This document shows positions 52,957 to 63,442 of a stretch of DNA of 64,000 nucleotides, piece after piece; the first letter of the stretch is position 1, and the number at the start of each line of letters is the position of its first letter. Origin of the DNA: Trichobilharzia szidati (lineage: Eukaryota > Platyhelminthes > Trematoda > Strigeidida > Schistosomatidae); contig OX235271.1 of assembly GCA_944472155.2 (NCBI GenBank), forward strand, positions 118,797,329 to 118,861,328. The letters are read 5' to 3'. The position numbers were made by a program, and so were the translations under genes. The notes below the pieces were generated by a model that had not been told where the DNA came from, ran no database searches, and saw only the letters and a list, made by a program, of their open reading frames with translations.

Positions 52957-53875
52957 TTATGAATGATACGGGGGTCGGACTGGGTGTCTGTACATCGGGG
53001 TTAGATTGCAGTGAGGTGGTTCTAGGTGCCATGGGTCATACCAGTGATTCGGGACACTTGGAAAGTTTACCATTTGTTCCTGGATATAAGGATAGTAGAG
53101 GTTGGGCCTGGGTTGACGGTTAAAAAGCATGGTATCAAATGTTCTACTCATCCACGTGCTATCCGTCATACCGGTACACACCTTCGTGTTGGTTTTATAA
53201 CTTAAACGAAATTGAGAGGGAAGATGCTTTGGTTGCAAGACTTTGGGGGTTTCGGGGCCTGACTTTCTATAAGGTGGAGCATACTGAAAACCACCAGATA
53301 TACTTGTGTTTCGAGACGAAGTTTTCGTAAGAGGTGAGGGTTTTTTGACAGCTTTACTCTCAGCAAGCTTATTGAATACAAAGTATTCTTCCCCATCATT
53401 AGTCTCAACCCGGCGAAATTTGTTCATTGTGGTGAGATCACCACGTTTGGGTAAGAATTTCTCAGAACAGCTTGCAGCAGTTCTACCTATTTTAACATCT
53501 TTCGGTGAGACGTTATTTACAGGGGTACTGGTATCTAAATCAGTTCCTAGTTCCATTGCCATGCGTGGTTTGCTGAATGCTAATGTCAGCATTAGGTGAC
53601 TGTTGCTGTGCACGATCGTTTTTGGGTAATTCTAAGTTAGAGGAGGTGACCAGGTTATTACTCCGCATTATTCTGCGCTGACACGGTGTTTTATCCTGAG
53701 CTATGGTTATAGACCTATAACTGCTGTTCAGTCTTAGGTGATCCTGACAATTAGTAAACTTACTAGAATCAAGGGAATTACTGAACTTTAAAATAATGGG
53801 ACAGTTAGCCTGGTTAGACTTTTTACGAAGTCTTTGGCATTCACATGGAACGCTAGCCATGCCGCAACAAATCAA
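52957..53875 (-). pseudogene. D2 ORF1
   Basis: Frames 53875-53540 and 53613-52957. First frame: CQRLRKKSNQANCPIILKF (RRM-like block) and ITIAQDKTPCQRRIMRSNN. Second frame: SPKDVKIGRTAASCSEKFLP and NDGEEYFVFNK, both shared with D1. No retained CCHC knuckle was seen. Confidence 0.8.
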
Positions 53876-54822
53876 GATTTTGTGTTTTACAGACTTCAGA
53901 GGAAGAGAATCTGGGACGCTGTAAAATAGCCTGGTGAGAAGAGGTTATACGCTTCATCACCTCCGCAGCCAAGCAGTCAATCAGATTTTCAGCCTTATTT
54001 AGGGTGTCTGGAGACATTTTAGGAAGCAATCTCCCTTGCAAGCCGACAACATCCTCTCTTAACCAAAACGTGACAACGCAAATGGAACTCGGTAACAAAA
54101 CATGCCGATATACGCCACTTGTTGCGAAGAATCCCCAACATATTCAGACTCCCAAGAATATCTCACGCTTTAAGGCAAATAATATTCAAAACCATGCTAG
54201 CAGCCAAACTAAAAACAAAAATAAGGACATAGAGTCCAAGGACAACGACGACACAACCTACTCGCATACTGTGCCAAGTCACACTGGTAGCTGGTGTAGT
54301 GACGCTATCACGCAAAGTAGTATAAGTGACAACACTCGAAGCTCAGCCACCAGGTACTCAGGGTCTACAAAGCACGGCAAACAAACTAACTTTGGCAGAT
54401 TATACGGAACAAGCCTTCTGGGAAACAAAGCACAGTGCAGCTATGCATATAAGGACACCCATGTAAGGTTTCCTGGAATGTCCCCACACAATAGGCAGAT
54501 TAAAAAGTCATGGGCATCACAAGGTACCAATGATTTTTTATACAACACATCCCTGTCAGTGCTAACCAAACAGCTAGTGGGGATGTTAACTCTTCTGAAC
54601 CCATACCACTAACGTCGGCCCCCTATCGGGAAGAAAACAGACATGGGCTAGTACACACGGAACTATTAGTCACACCCAAAGACTGTACAAGCATAGGCCA
54701 AATAAAAACCTCCAACCTACCCAAGCCTAGAACCACGTCATCGTATAGTTTATCTAATAATCAGACCCATTACCCACTAAAAAAATGGATAGTAACTCGA
54801 CAGACATAGGTGGACAAACTAG

Positions 54823-55615
54823 TTGCAACACAGGTTTGATATGCCACGCGGAAACAGTGGATACCGATCCACACTGAACCTTATTGACGAGCTTAAACAC
54901 TTCAAACACTACTTCAAATCTCAACTCTACTTAATACTTATTAATGCTAGATCTATCCTCAACAAACTTCCAATGCTCAGGGCACACACGCTGGTATACA
55001 AACCCCCTATAATTATTATTACCGAATCCTGGTATCACTCCAATATACCAGACGAAGAGATAAGCATCGAAGAGTACATACACTTTCACCGTGACAGGAA
55101 GAGTGGTAAGGGAGGAGGCTGTCTAATGTACTTCCTGAACACACTTACTGTATTACAGCTAGAAAATAGGGAACTCAATGACATGCACGACACCCTATGG
55201 GTCAACGCACACTTGAAAAGTGCTACACTACTTATGGGATGTATCTACAGAGCACCTGGCACCTTTAGTGATTACGAGACACAACTTATAAATGTACTGG
55301 AGCAAGTATCCACTCTTCCATACGAGCATAAGATCATATGTGGAGACTTCAACCTACCCGAAATCAACTGGGACTTATTAAAAGGGCCAACTAAATAGGA
55401 CAAGCTCTTAGGGACACTGGACATCTTCGGCTGGAAACAAACTGCCACTATCCCTACAAGAGGTGACAACGTACTGGACTTAATATTCTGTCACGATATA
55501 AGCCCCCTCTCAATCTTAATGGGTTCTAAGTTTTCAGGTAGTGACCACAAAATGGTAATGTGTGCTCTGCCACTTCCACTGAATAGCAATGCAGCTCATA
55601 CCTCCACTTCACAAT
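54823..55615 (+). pseudogene. E1 APE-type endonuclease
   Basis: LILINARSILNKLPML, IIITESWYHSN, GKGGGCLMYFLN, GCIYRAPGTFSDYE, ICGDFNLPEINW and, after a TAG at about 55396, IPTRGDNVLDLIFCHD and GSDHKMVMCALP. All catalytic blocks are recognisable; same frame as the RT. Confidence 0.9.
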
Positions 55616-55665
55616 AAGCAATATATAGGAACTATAATAAGGCAAACTGGACCTTAGTAGAATCA

Positions 55666-57144
55666 GTGCTAAGATCCTCCGAACGGGGCGAATACTTCAC
55701 CACTGATGGCCTCTCGAGAGCTCTGAGCATCTTCTACCATAACTCGAACACATGCTTAGATGCTGTCATTCCACTCCAAACACTTGAGCTTTCCCCACAT
55801 AGGAAGTCATTCATAAAACCAAAGGATCGTATGAAACTGAAGAAACTCTCAACAAGTTACTTCAAACACCACGACTTTGGCACACTAGGTTTAATACTTA
55901 ACACCCTTAGTTCCATCTCACAAGCTCGAAATTTCCGTATGAGAAACGAAGAACGCATCGCAGTAGCCAGTCCTGCTAGAGTGCATGCACTCACGGAAAT
56001 CCTAAAGAAGCGAATGAACCGAAAAAATCACAGCATTTCCCTCCTCATAGACAAAGGTAGGCTATGTTCTAATTCCGCAGACATGTGCGAATTATTTAAC
56101 TCAACTTTCGCAGGTAACTACCTTAAGCCCACAGTCCAGTTACTCAATACACACCCCGCTACTAATGTGGCACAAACTCCATCTCCACACACACCAAACT
56201 TAATTAGTACTGTTGGATTTACTTATACTAACATTAAACAAACTATAAGAACCCTAAAATGCTCAAAAGGTTTCGGTACTGACGGCATATCATCCTATTT
56301 TTATAAATATGGTGGCCCTGACATTCCCTTACTACTGCTTAAAATATTCACAATGTCCTTAGAAACCCAAACTTACCCTGATGTGTGGAAAACAACGTTT
56401 ATTATGCCTAAACGCAAATCTGGCTCGAAAACAGAAGTCAGTAACTACAGGCCGATCAATATCACACGTATAGCATCTAGAATTATGGAGAGACTAGTTA
56501 AAGACAACCTAATCAGGCATATGCTTAGCAGCAACATTATAAGTCCGAACCAACATGGATTCCTAAAATCCAGATCTTGTTTAACATGCCACTTAGACTT
56601 CTTTAACTTTGTGACCAGCAGTCGTGACAGACGACAACTAGTACTTGTCATCTACTTTGACATCTCAAAGGCATTTGACCGTGTCGACCATTTACCACTA
56701 ATGCATAAGCTGAAATCCTTAGGAATACGTGACCCACTATTAGGATGGCTTAAATCATTCCTTAACAGTAGGTCCCAAATAGTTAAACTCGGATCTATAA
56801 CTTCGAAACCTAGCCCAATCACTTCTGGTGTAGTACAAGGTAGTGTCATTGAACCCCATCTATTTACTCTATATATTAACGACATATGCGCTTGCTTCTC
56901 TCACGGGAAACCATTCATCTTTGCAGATGACCTCAAAGTAGCTTATACATTCCAATCTGATGACCTAGGGTACTTCCAGAATGTTATACAAAAAGAACTA
57001 GATAAAGTGACTGCTTGGTCATCTTTATGGAACCTCCAATTTAACCTTAAAAAATGTGGCTGGATCTGCTTCGGTGCATCCTCAATCGACATAAAATTAA
57101 CGCTTCAATCGGCTAACCTAACCAAACTCCAAAAGTGTCGTTGA
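55666..57144 (+). pseudogene. E1 reverse transcriptase, 492 codons open
   Basis: Longest coding stretch in the window. GFGTDGISSYFYKYGG, NYRPINITRIASRIMERL, QHGFLKSRSCLTCHLDFF, IYFDISKAFDRVDH (motif A), SGVVQGSVIEPHLFTLYIN (motif B) and FADDLKVAY (motif C, about 56920) are all present. The thumb frame is lost at about 57140. It is the best RT of the CR1 group here. Confidence 0.93.
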
Positions 57145-57187
57145 CCTAGTTCTGAGGTACTCGAGCAATCTAACATTTTCTGAGCAA

Positions 57188-57789
57188 GTGGCATCACAGA
57201 CTCAAAAGTCGAGGATGCTCTTAGGATGCATACTCAGGAACTTTCACGACAATGAAGCAAAGCTCATTCTGTACAAAACCTGTGTGAGGCCACTACTAGA
57301 ATACTGTCCATTTATTATTAGCAGCACTCACACACGTGTAAAGCTAAGAAGAGAAAGTATCCAACGATATTTTACCTCGAAACTACTTGGCTACGAATGT
57401 AAGAAAGACTACATCTCACGGTGCATGATTCTACAACTTGACCCACTCTCGACAAGACGACTAATTATAAACCTATATTCTTCTATAAGGTCCTACACAA
57501 AATATCATTCTCAGACATTAAGGACATACAATTCGCACAAGAAGGCTCTTACGATCTGCGTAACCAAAATTGCACAGTGACAATAAAAGCCTTTAAGTCA
57601 ACACTCCGCGAAAACTTCTTCACAGTCATGTATTCTAAAATATGCAACAATCTGCCCCTAGATGTCAGGAACTGCAATACAGTTTTAAGTTTCAAACGCT
57701 CTCTGTACACACTATTTCACTCTACCGACTATATAAATAAACTATTTATTCCTAGAACGAATCAACTATTAGTCTACTACAGTACCTAA
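57188..57789 (+). pseudogene. E1 RT C-terminal region in two shifted frames
   Basis: RKSRMLLGCILRNFHD-like start, VRPLLEYCPFIISSTHTRVK, then after a second shift NFFTVMYSKICNNLPLDVRN. E2 shows the same region in one frame. Confidence 0.85.
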
Positions 57790-57790
57790 A

Positions 57791-58149
57791 CGCGCTTGAA
57801 TACCCTTACTTCCCTAAAGACTATAAATAAACTAGTAGCATAAATGCATAAAAGACATAGTAGAAACAAATTTTTGTTCATCAAATTACAAAGTACAACG
57901 AATATAATCAAATCTTTTAGACTCCACCTGGTTTTTCTTTGTCCTCTGGTACATTTCTGTTGTATTTACTTTGTAGTACAAGTTGCATTGATCTACATTC
58001 CGATTGAAGCTGAGAAACAATTGAAGTCACTCATATATTATCCCTCAAGGTTTGGCTAGTAATGGCTCAGCATCCTTGGTGAAGTCCACCGTCACCATAA
58101 CTAGAGGCTGTACAGCATCTTATACAAGCACTGTCAACGATCTAAAATG
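57791..58149. other. 360 bp, nothing firmly recognised
   Basis: May include the E1 3' UTR and the upstream part of the following CR1 tail. Confidence 0.4.
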
Positions 58150-58425
58150 GTTTTTATATAGCTTTCTACGTGTTTATCAACTAACGGGGTCACCGCAAAA
58201 AGGTGCTCAAACCGAGGACGATTAAAATACGTGCAGCATTTAGATTCTCTCACAGAGTGGTCAACGACTGGAACTCCTTACCTGATTCAGTAGTAACAGC
58301 TCCATCGGTGAACGCTTTCAAAGAGAAGTTAGATCTCTGCAGAGATATATTTTGCAAGGATTAACACAGGCCACAAGAGCCTTCTATCCTTATCAACTGA
58401 ATCTGAATCTGAATCTAACTAGTAC
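58150..58425 (+). mobile_element. CR1-like 3' end, family G, with hexamer tail
   Basis: One frame reads RFSHRVVNDWNSLPDSVVTA and PSVNAFKEKLD, the classic CR1 ORF2 C-terminus. It ends in (CTGAAT)3 at about 58399-58416, a tandem tail as CR1-type elements use instead of poly(A). Differs from families D, E and F. Confidence 0.85.
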
Positions 58426-58605
58426 GGAGCAACCATGCTGCGACAAATGGCGGGCTATGGGTGACTTGAGTGCAGTAAAACAAATCTGCTTGAAATTGAA
58501 CAATATTAATCTGCATTCAGTTGAACTCACATCTGGTATTACTTGCAGAAACATGATGTCAAAATCATAAAAATTAATCACTCATTTTAAATTGATACCC
58601 AATTT

Positions 58606-58928
58606 GAACACAAAACAAGAATAAGATACGATGCCGCACACATCAAAGATATATGGAGGAATTGACTTCAAGCTTTATTTTTTCCCAAATATTTGTAATT
58701 TATCCGACACATACTTGGGTTTTTTTGTTAATGCGAAGACAATATTTCTACATTTATTTATGTGATCCATTGAACGACTAACTATCAGAATGTGCTCACT
58801 AACTGATGACAGAGAGGTCAGCAACCATGTAATTTCACTGTAAATCAAATTCATGTAATTTAAATAATACTTATCCATGCCTGTAAAACTGGTGTGTCCT
58901 ACATTGATAGGAAAATATATATTATTAT
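58606..58928 (-). repeat. repeat R2, inverted near-identical partner of R1
   Basis: Reverse complement of 49083-49408; one base difference was noted in the central 200 bp. Its head abuts R4, interrupting it. Confidence 0.9.
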
Positions 58929-59095
58929 GTGTTATACAAACAGACTGTTCCGACTGGCTCTAATGTCAGAAAGATCAAACAAACTGTAAATTCAACATAC
59001 ATCGAAACACGTGTACTTTATATTATAACTTATCCCTGCCTGTACAATTGGTATGTTCCTGCATAGACAGGAATAAATATGTATTATTATTAGAT
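58929..59095 (-). repeat. repeat R4, partial inverted partner of R3
   Basis: The reverse complement matches the first 165 bp of R3 closely (cctgtctatgcagg stem, 'acataccaattgtacaggc'). Cut by R2 at 58928. Confidence 0.85.
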
Positions 59096-59452
59096 AGTCT
59101 AGTAATTTAACGTTCTCTGAACAAACTGATTATGCCAGACGTAAAACACGAAGGCTCATAGGATGCATAACTCGCAATATCTGTTGTCGTGAAATTAGGG
59201 TTTTATTATTTTAAGCACGTGTCTAACCTATTTTAGAATACCGCCCGTTTATACTTAGTGGACTGCGACAGAATGACAAGATAAATTAGAGGGAGTGCAA
59301 TGGCAGTTGACCTCAGAAACCCATGGTTTAGAATGTACTTTCGAATACTGTGAGCGTTGCGACAGACTGGGATTAGAAACAGACTGGGAAAGACGTCTTC
59401 AGCTTAAACTTATTTCCTACTACAAGCTAACTAATCTTCTCTTGCACTCCTT
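59096..59452 (+). mobile_element. family-D RT C-terminal fragment D4
   Basis: Reads NLTFSEQTDYARRKTRRLIG, RPFILSGLRQ and NVLSNTVSVATDWD-like sequence across several stops, parallel to D2 50440-50715. Flanked by R4 (reversed) and R3 (direct), so it sits in the loop of an R inverted repeat. Confidence 0.85.
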
Positions 59453-59760
59453 CATATATATATTTTCTCCTGTTTATGCAGGAACATACCAATTGTACAG
59501 GCAGGGATAAGTTTTTATATAAAGTACACATGTTTCGATGTATGTTGAATTTACAATTTGTTTGTTCTTTCTGACATTACAGTCAGTCAGAAAAGTCTGC
59601 TAAATAGTCCGTCTGTGTAACACATAAAGAGATATAGAAATATTGTCTTCGCATTGACAAAAACCCAGACATCAGATGAATATAATACAAATATCTGAGA
59701 AAAATAAAGCTTGAAGTCAATTCTCCTATATAACTTTGTTGTGAACAGCATCCTTGAGTT
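59453..59760 (+). repeat. repeat R3, diverged relative of R1
   Basis: Starts with cctgtttatgcagg (59469-59482) and shares 'agaaatattgtctt.gcatt' and 'aaaataaagcttgaagtcaatt' with R1. Older than R1/R2. Confidence 0.85.
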
Positions 59761-60375
59761 AAAGTTTATTGATGTATTATGTTGAGATCAGTGACGTATT
59801 TATTCCATTTTTTCAGCACTCTAATCGTTGTTTTATAATAGGAAAGAAATTTGATCGTGTATACGTAAACCAGATTAGGTCATGTTGGATTTGAGGGAGG
59901 CGGAAGTCGATTCCAGAACTTTCCATTGGCGCTATTTGTGTCTGCATGAGAGACTGTACACGTAAGTTGAGTAAGACATTGAAAACTGTTTGAAAACCAG
60001 TTGCTTCTTTATTTCAGATCATGAACACTCCTTGTACAGAATGATGGCCAGTGTCTTCCAATGGTAGCATGGGATCGTTCATGGAATTCGAGTGTGAATT
60101 TACTTAAATGCTCTGGAGTCCAGCTTCATTCCAGTTTAAATGTAGGGTTGTTTGACCCCAAACAGGAGATATATAGAAGTGTAGGCTCAGCAACAGAATC
60201 CCAGAAAGAGAAAGTATGTGAACATCAAATGAACATAAATGTTTTGTGCACATATCAATATTTATATAAGTTGTATTACAGTGTATAGTAAACATTACCT
60301 ATAATCTAGTTGTGTTTTCATGAATTTTTGCGAAGTCTTAGAGATTATTTACTGTCATAATATACATTAATGAGC
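59761..60375. other. about 600 bp, nothing recognised
   Basis: Probably the 3' UTR of E2 plus unrelated AT-rich sequence; the 75-codon ORF at 60061-60288 has no features. Confidence 0.4.
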
Positions 60376-61356
60376 CTAATCGTTATGATGTACTAATAGC
60401 TCATGCGTTTTAGAAATAAGTGGTGCGGTGTGATTGGCATAGTCACTGGGATGAAACAGTTTATATAGCAAGTGTTTGACGGTTATGATAGAGTGACAGG
60501 TCCTTATTTCTAGGGGTGAACTGTTCCAGATCTTAGAATACATGACTATGAAGAAGTTTGCACGGGGTGCTGTTTTACAGCTTGTCCTAGATACTGTGCA
60601 TGTTTGGTTACGCAGGTCGTTGGAGCCTTCCGGTGAGAACTGTATCTCCTTGCTGTCTGAGAATGATATTTTATGCAAGACTTTAAAGAAGAATGGTAGA
60701 TTAATGCTGAGTCGTCTCATCCAGAGTGGGTCGATACCCAGAGTTATACACCTTGCTGTATAGTCCTTTTCGCAGTCAAATCCCAGAAGTTTAGCTGTGA
60801 AGTATCGTTGGACACTTTCTTTTTTAAGCTTGTCACTTACGCGAGTGCTGCTGAGAATAAATGGACAATATTCAAGTAGTGGTCTGACACAAGTTTTATA
60901 TAATAATAGTTTCGCTTCGTAGTTGTGGAAATTCCTGAGCATGCATCCTAAGAGCATCCTTGATTTACGCATCTGTGTAGCCACTTGCTCAGAAAACCTC
61001 AGGTCACTAGAGTATCTGAGTCCTAGGTCAAGAACACTTTGGAGTTTAGGCAAGTCAATAGATTCACGCACCAGTTTGATATTCATTAGGTCGGATAAGT
61101 TAAAGTCTCCACATAGGATCTTGTTATCGTATTGTAGGGTGGATAATTGTTCCAGAGTATTAATAAGTTGGGTCTCGTAATTACTAAAGGTGCCAGGTGC
61201 TCTGTAGGTGCATCCAATTAATACTATTGCGTTATTTAAGTGTAAGTTAACCCATAAAGTCTCAGGCATGTTAAGTGTACTACTTTCTAGCTGTGATACA
61301 GTAAGTGCATTCAGAAAGTACATGAGACAACCCCCCCTTACCACCTTCCCTGTCAC
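60376..61356 (-). pseudogene. E2 in-frame fusion of endonuclease to RT C-terminal region, 326 codons
   Basis: Residues about 1-85 are endonuclease (GGCLMYFLN, IGCTYRAPGTFSNYE, LCGDFNL). The protein then jumps to NIKLVRESIDLPKLQ, the post-palm region, and runs to the normal C-terminus (RPLLEYCPFILSSTRVSDK, ANFFIVMYSKIWNSSPLE). The catalytic RT palm is absent, yet the frame is open across the join and for about 240 more codons. Confidence 0.85.
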
Positions 61357-61861
61357 ACCGAAAGTGTGTATAGTTATCTAAGCTTATCTCTTCATCCAGT
61401 ATGTTAGAATTACACCAGGATTCAGTGATGACAATTATAGGGGGTTTGTATATTACTGTGAGTGCTTTGAGCATCGGCAGTGTATTTAGAACAGATCCAG
61501 CATTTATGAGGATCAGGTAAAGATGAGATTTGAAGTAGCATTTGAAGTATTTAAGTTCGTTAATCAGCCCCGAATGTGGTTCAGCACCCAGTAGTACTGT
61601 TTGACATGACGACCCTATGTTAAGAGGAGTTTCAATATCATGCTCATCTATGTCTATCGAGTTGGTGTGTGCTGTTTTCAGTGGAGAATTAAGCGTTGGA
61701 GTACTAGATATGCTATAGGCTAGGGCATTTTTATTTTTAGTTAAGCTGGAAACGTGGGTAGGGATCTTTATTTGACGTAAACTTGTGCATGTATCAGGTG
61801 TGCTTAATGGATGCAGGTGAACTAGACTGTTCCTATATTCATGCAAAGGGGGAGCCAGCAC
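61280..61861 (-). pseudogene. E2 endonuclease N-terminal part
   Basis: Carries LILINAGSVLNTLPML (Arg of the usual NARS replaced by Gly) and IIVITESWCNSN, then a frame change near 61330 into the next ORF. Confidence 0.82.
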
Positions 61862-61896
61862 TAGCGATTTAGGAGTGTTAACATCCCTACCAGCTG

Positions 61897-62292
61897 TTAT
61901 TTCAACGCTGACAGGGACGCAGGGGTTAAGAAATGATTAGGACTTTGTGGAGACCATGGTTTATTATTCCACCTATTGTTAGGTACTAGTTGTGTCCTTG
62001 CATGGGTTTCGTGTGCACTGCTTTTTGGATTAGTTCTCAGCAGACTTGTACCAAATATCCGATCAAAATTTATTTGTGTGCCATACTGCGGATACCCTGA
62101 GTTGTTGGTGGTCGAGTTCTGACTATTGCCACTTGTACAATTGAGGGTGGCATTGTTGTGACGTTGGTTATCGGTGTGGGCCATGTTGCTATTTCGCACG
62201 TTGTGGGTGCTAATACTATTGACCGTGGGGAGTGTGGGCTTATTTATACTGCCATTGTTGTTGTTGGCATGATTTGGGGTCATATTCTCCAT
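61897..62292 (-). pseudogene. E2 ORF1 C-terminal extension or ORF1b, shifted frame
   Basis: Overlaps the end of ORF1 by 53 nt in another frame. INFDRIFGTSLLRTN and NRWNNKPWSPQSPNHF correspond to TNFGRLYGTSLL and a KKSWASQGTNDF block in E1 (54026-54612), so it is genuine element coding sequence. Asn-rich. Confidence 0.7.
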
Positions 62293-63442
62293 TTTTTACC
62301 AATGGACTTATGGACAGGAGAGGACAGGGCCGACTTTCGGGCGATTTTGACTTTTTTCCGGGATTATTTGGTGACATGTCTATATCTACGGTGATAGGCG
62401 GTATAGTTCTATTGGCTATTTGATTGCAATCTTGTGTAATTGCGGTTGGTGTGGCTCCCTGAGGATACAATTCTGTGTGGTTTGAGAGGGGTGGTGCGGT
62501 GGGTTCTACGGTGTCTCTCAAAGAGTTGGGTATAATTGCTGCTTGCAATGTCCTATTATTTATTCCGCAATCAGACTCAGTGAGATGATTATATACGCGC
62601 CTTTCTATGACTGTCTTGTTCGCTGCAACCTTTATTAGTTTGTAATTTCTGGCTTGCAATTGGGTGTGTTGGGAGTGGATGAATTCTCTGACCTCTGCCG
62701 GTGTTTCGAACTGAAAACGAATAGGACAACACTTTTCATGTTGACTCTTCTTCAGCCTGTAGCACTTAGTCTTGGAGTTGGGCATTTTCGCCTCACTAAG
62801 TAAGATGCGCTGTACCCTTTTTAGTGCCTCATTGTCCGGAACGTTGTAGACAATAGCATTTAGTTTAGCATCGAGTCGTTTTGTTACTTCTGTAGTAACA
62901 AAGTTAATGAGGTTATCCACCTTAGATACCGATTCACTGTCAAGTTTGTTAAGGTCTACAGTTTTCATGAGAATAGTTAGAGGTGTCAGTTCACAGACCT
63001 GCGATCTGATATCACTGATCTGACCTGATAATTTGGATATTTTGATATTGGTATCGGAAATTCCAGGATCTACTGACTTATTGTTTTTTATTTCCCTTAA
63101 CTCGGCCTTAAGTTCTCCCATATACAACTTTATAAAATCTTTTTCTGAAGACAGTACTGAAACAGAGCTTGATGGCTGGAGTTTCTCGATAATCACATAA
63201 GGTGTAGGGAGGGGTTCTGTATGAGAAGAGTGTACTGAATTTCTAGGAGTAGTGCTAATACTAGCTGACAGTGCAGTCTTATCCTCAGTTTCAGCTCGAT
63301 GCTTGCGACATACAAGTGAGTCATGTGGCTCACTATGACCGTTTGTAGGGAGTGTGTTGCTTGATGTAGCAATCAAGGACGTAACATTAGTCATCAGATT
63401 TACAAGGGTTTGATTTCGTTGCTTTTTACTTTGATCAACCAC
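62240..63442 (-). CDS. E2 ORF1 protein, 400 codons, uninterrupted
   Basis: Ser/Thr-rich N-terminus (1-100). Coiled-coil-prone segment at about 100-190 (LGELKAELREIK-like, KISKLSGQISDIRSQ, ESVSKVDNLINFVTTEVTKR). RRM-like domain at about 196-282 (AIVYNVPDNEALKRVQRIL, CYRLKKSQ, CPIRFQF, AEVREFIHSQH). Pro/Asn-rich C-terminus. This is the layout of L1/CR1-type ORF1 RNA-binding chaperones that coat element RNA. The start ATG is the first in frame; sequence upstream to 64000 would be the element 5' UTR. Being open over 1.2 kb it may be young, though the rest of E2 is damaged. Confidence 0.8.
   Translation of the reverse strand: MVDQSKKQRNQTLVNLMTNVTSLIATSSNTLPTNGHSEPHDSLVCRKHRAETEDKTALSASISTTPRNSVHSSHTEPLPTPYVIIEKLQPSSSVSVLSSEKDFIKLYMGELKAELREIKNNKSVDPGISDTNIKISKLSGQISDIRSQVCELTPLTILMKTVDLNKLDSESVSKVDNLINFVTTEVTKRLDAKLNAIVYNVPDNEALKRVQRILLSEAKMPNSKTKCYRLKKSQHEKCCPIRFQFETPAEVREFIHSQHTQLQARNYKLIKVAANKTVIERRVYNHLTESDCGINNRTLQAAIIPNSLRDTVEPTAPPLSNHTELYPQGATPTAITQDCNQIANRTIPPITVDIDMSPNNPGKKSKSPESRPCPLLSISPLVKNGEYDPKSCQQQQWQYK

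Larger units (their letters stand above)
49931..54025 (-). mobile_element. CR1-like retrotransposon D2, nearly complete but 5'-truncated and dead
   Basis: Order on the minus strand: ORF1 (54025-52957), endonuclease (52872-52090), RT (51967-50800), C-terminal region (50798-50052), 3' flank. Inactivated by a frameshift in ORF1 (about 53560-53610), TAG at about 52579, TAG at about 52087, TGA at about 50954 and a frameshift near 50800. The truncated 5' end abuts E1 head to head. Confidence 0.9.
54026..57790 (+). mobile_element. CR1-like retrotransposon E1 (inactive; long RT ORF)
   Basis: Head to head with D2. Contains the end of ORF1 (54026-54612), endonuclease (54823 to about 55615), RT (55666-57144) and C-terminal region in two further frames (57188-57580, 57577-57789). 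Two in-frame stops (about 55396 and 55615) and two frameshifts (about 57140 and 57575) disable it. Related to E2 on the other strand. Confidence 0.9.
60376..63442 (-). mobile_element. CR1-like retrotransposon E2, RT deleted
   Basis: ORF1 (63442-62240) is intact. A second ORF1-like frame follows (62292-61897), then endonuclease start (61861-61280) and a fused endonuclease/C-terminal ORF (61356-60376). About 1.7 kb present in E1 (55360-57090), i.e. the last endonuclease blocks and the whole RT palm, is missing. Non-autonomous at best. Confidence 0.9.

Noticed and set aside
44141..58930. One giant palindrome from 44 to 59 kb
   Set aside because: The inverted pairs D3/D2 and R1/R2 interleave instead of nesting, so they are separate events.
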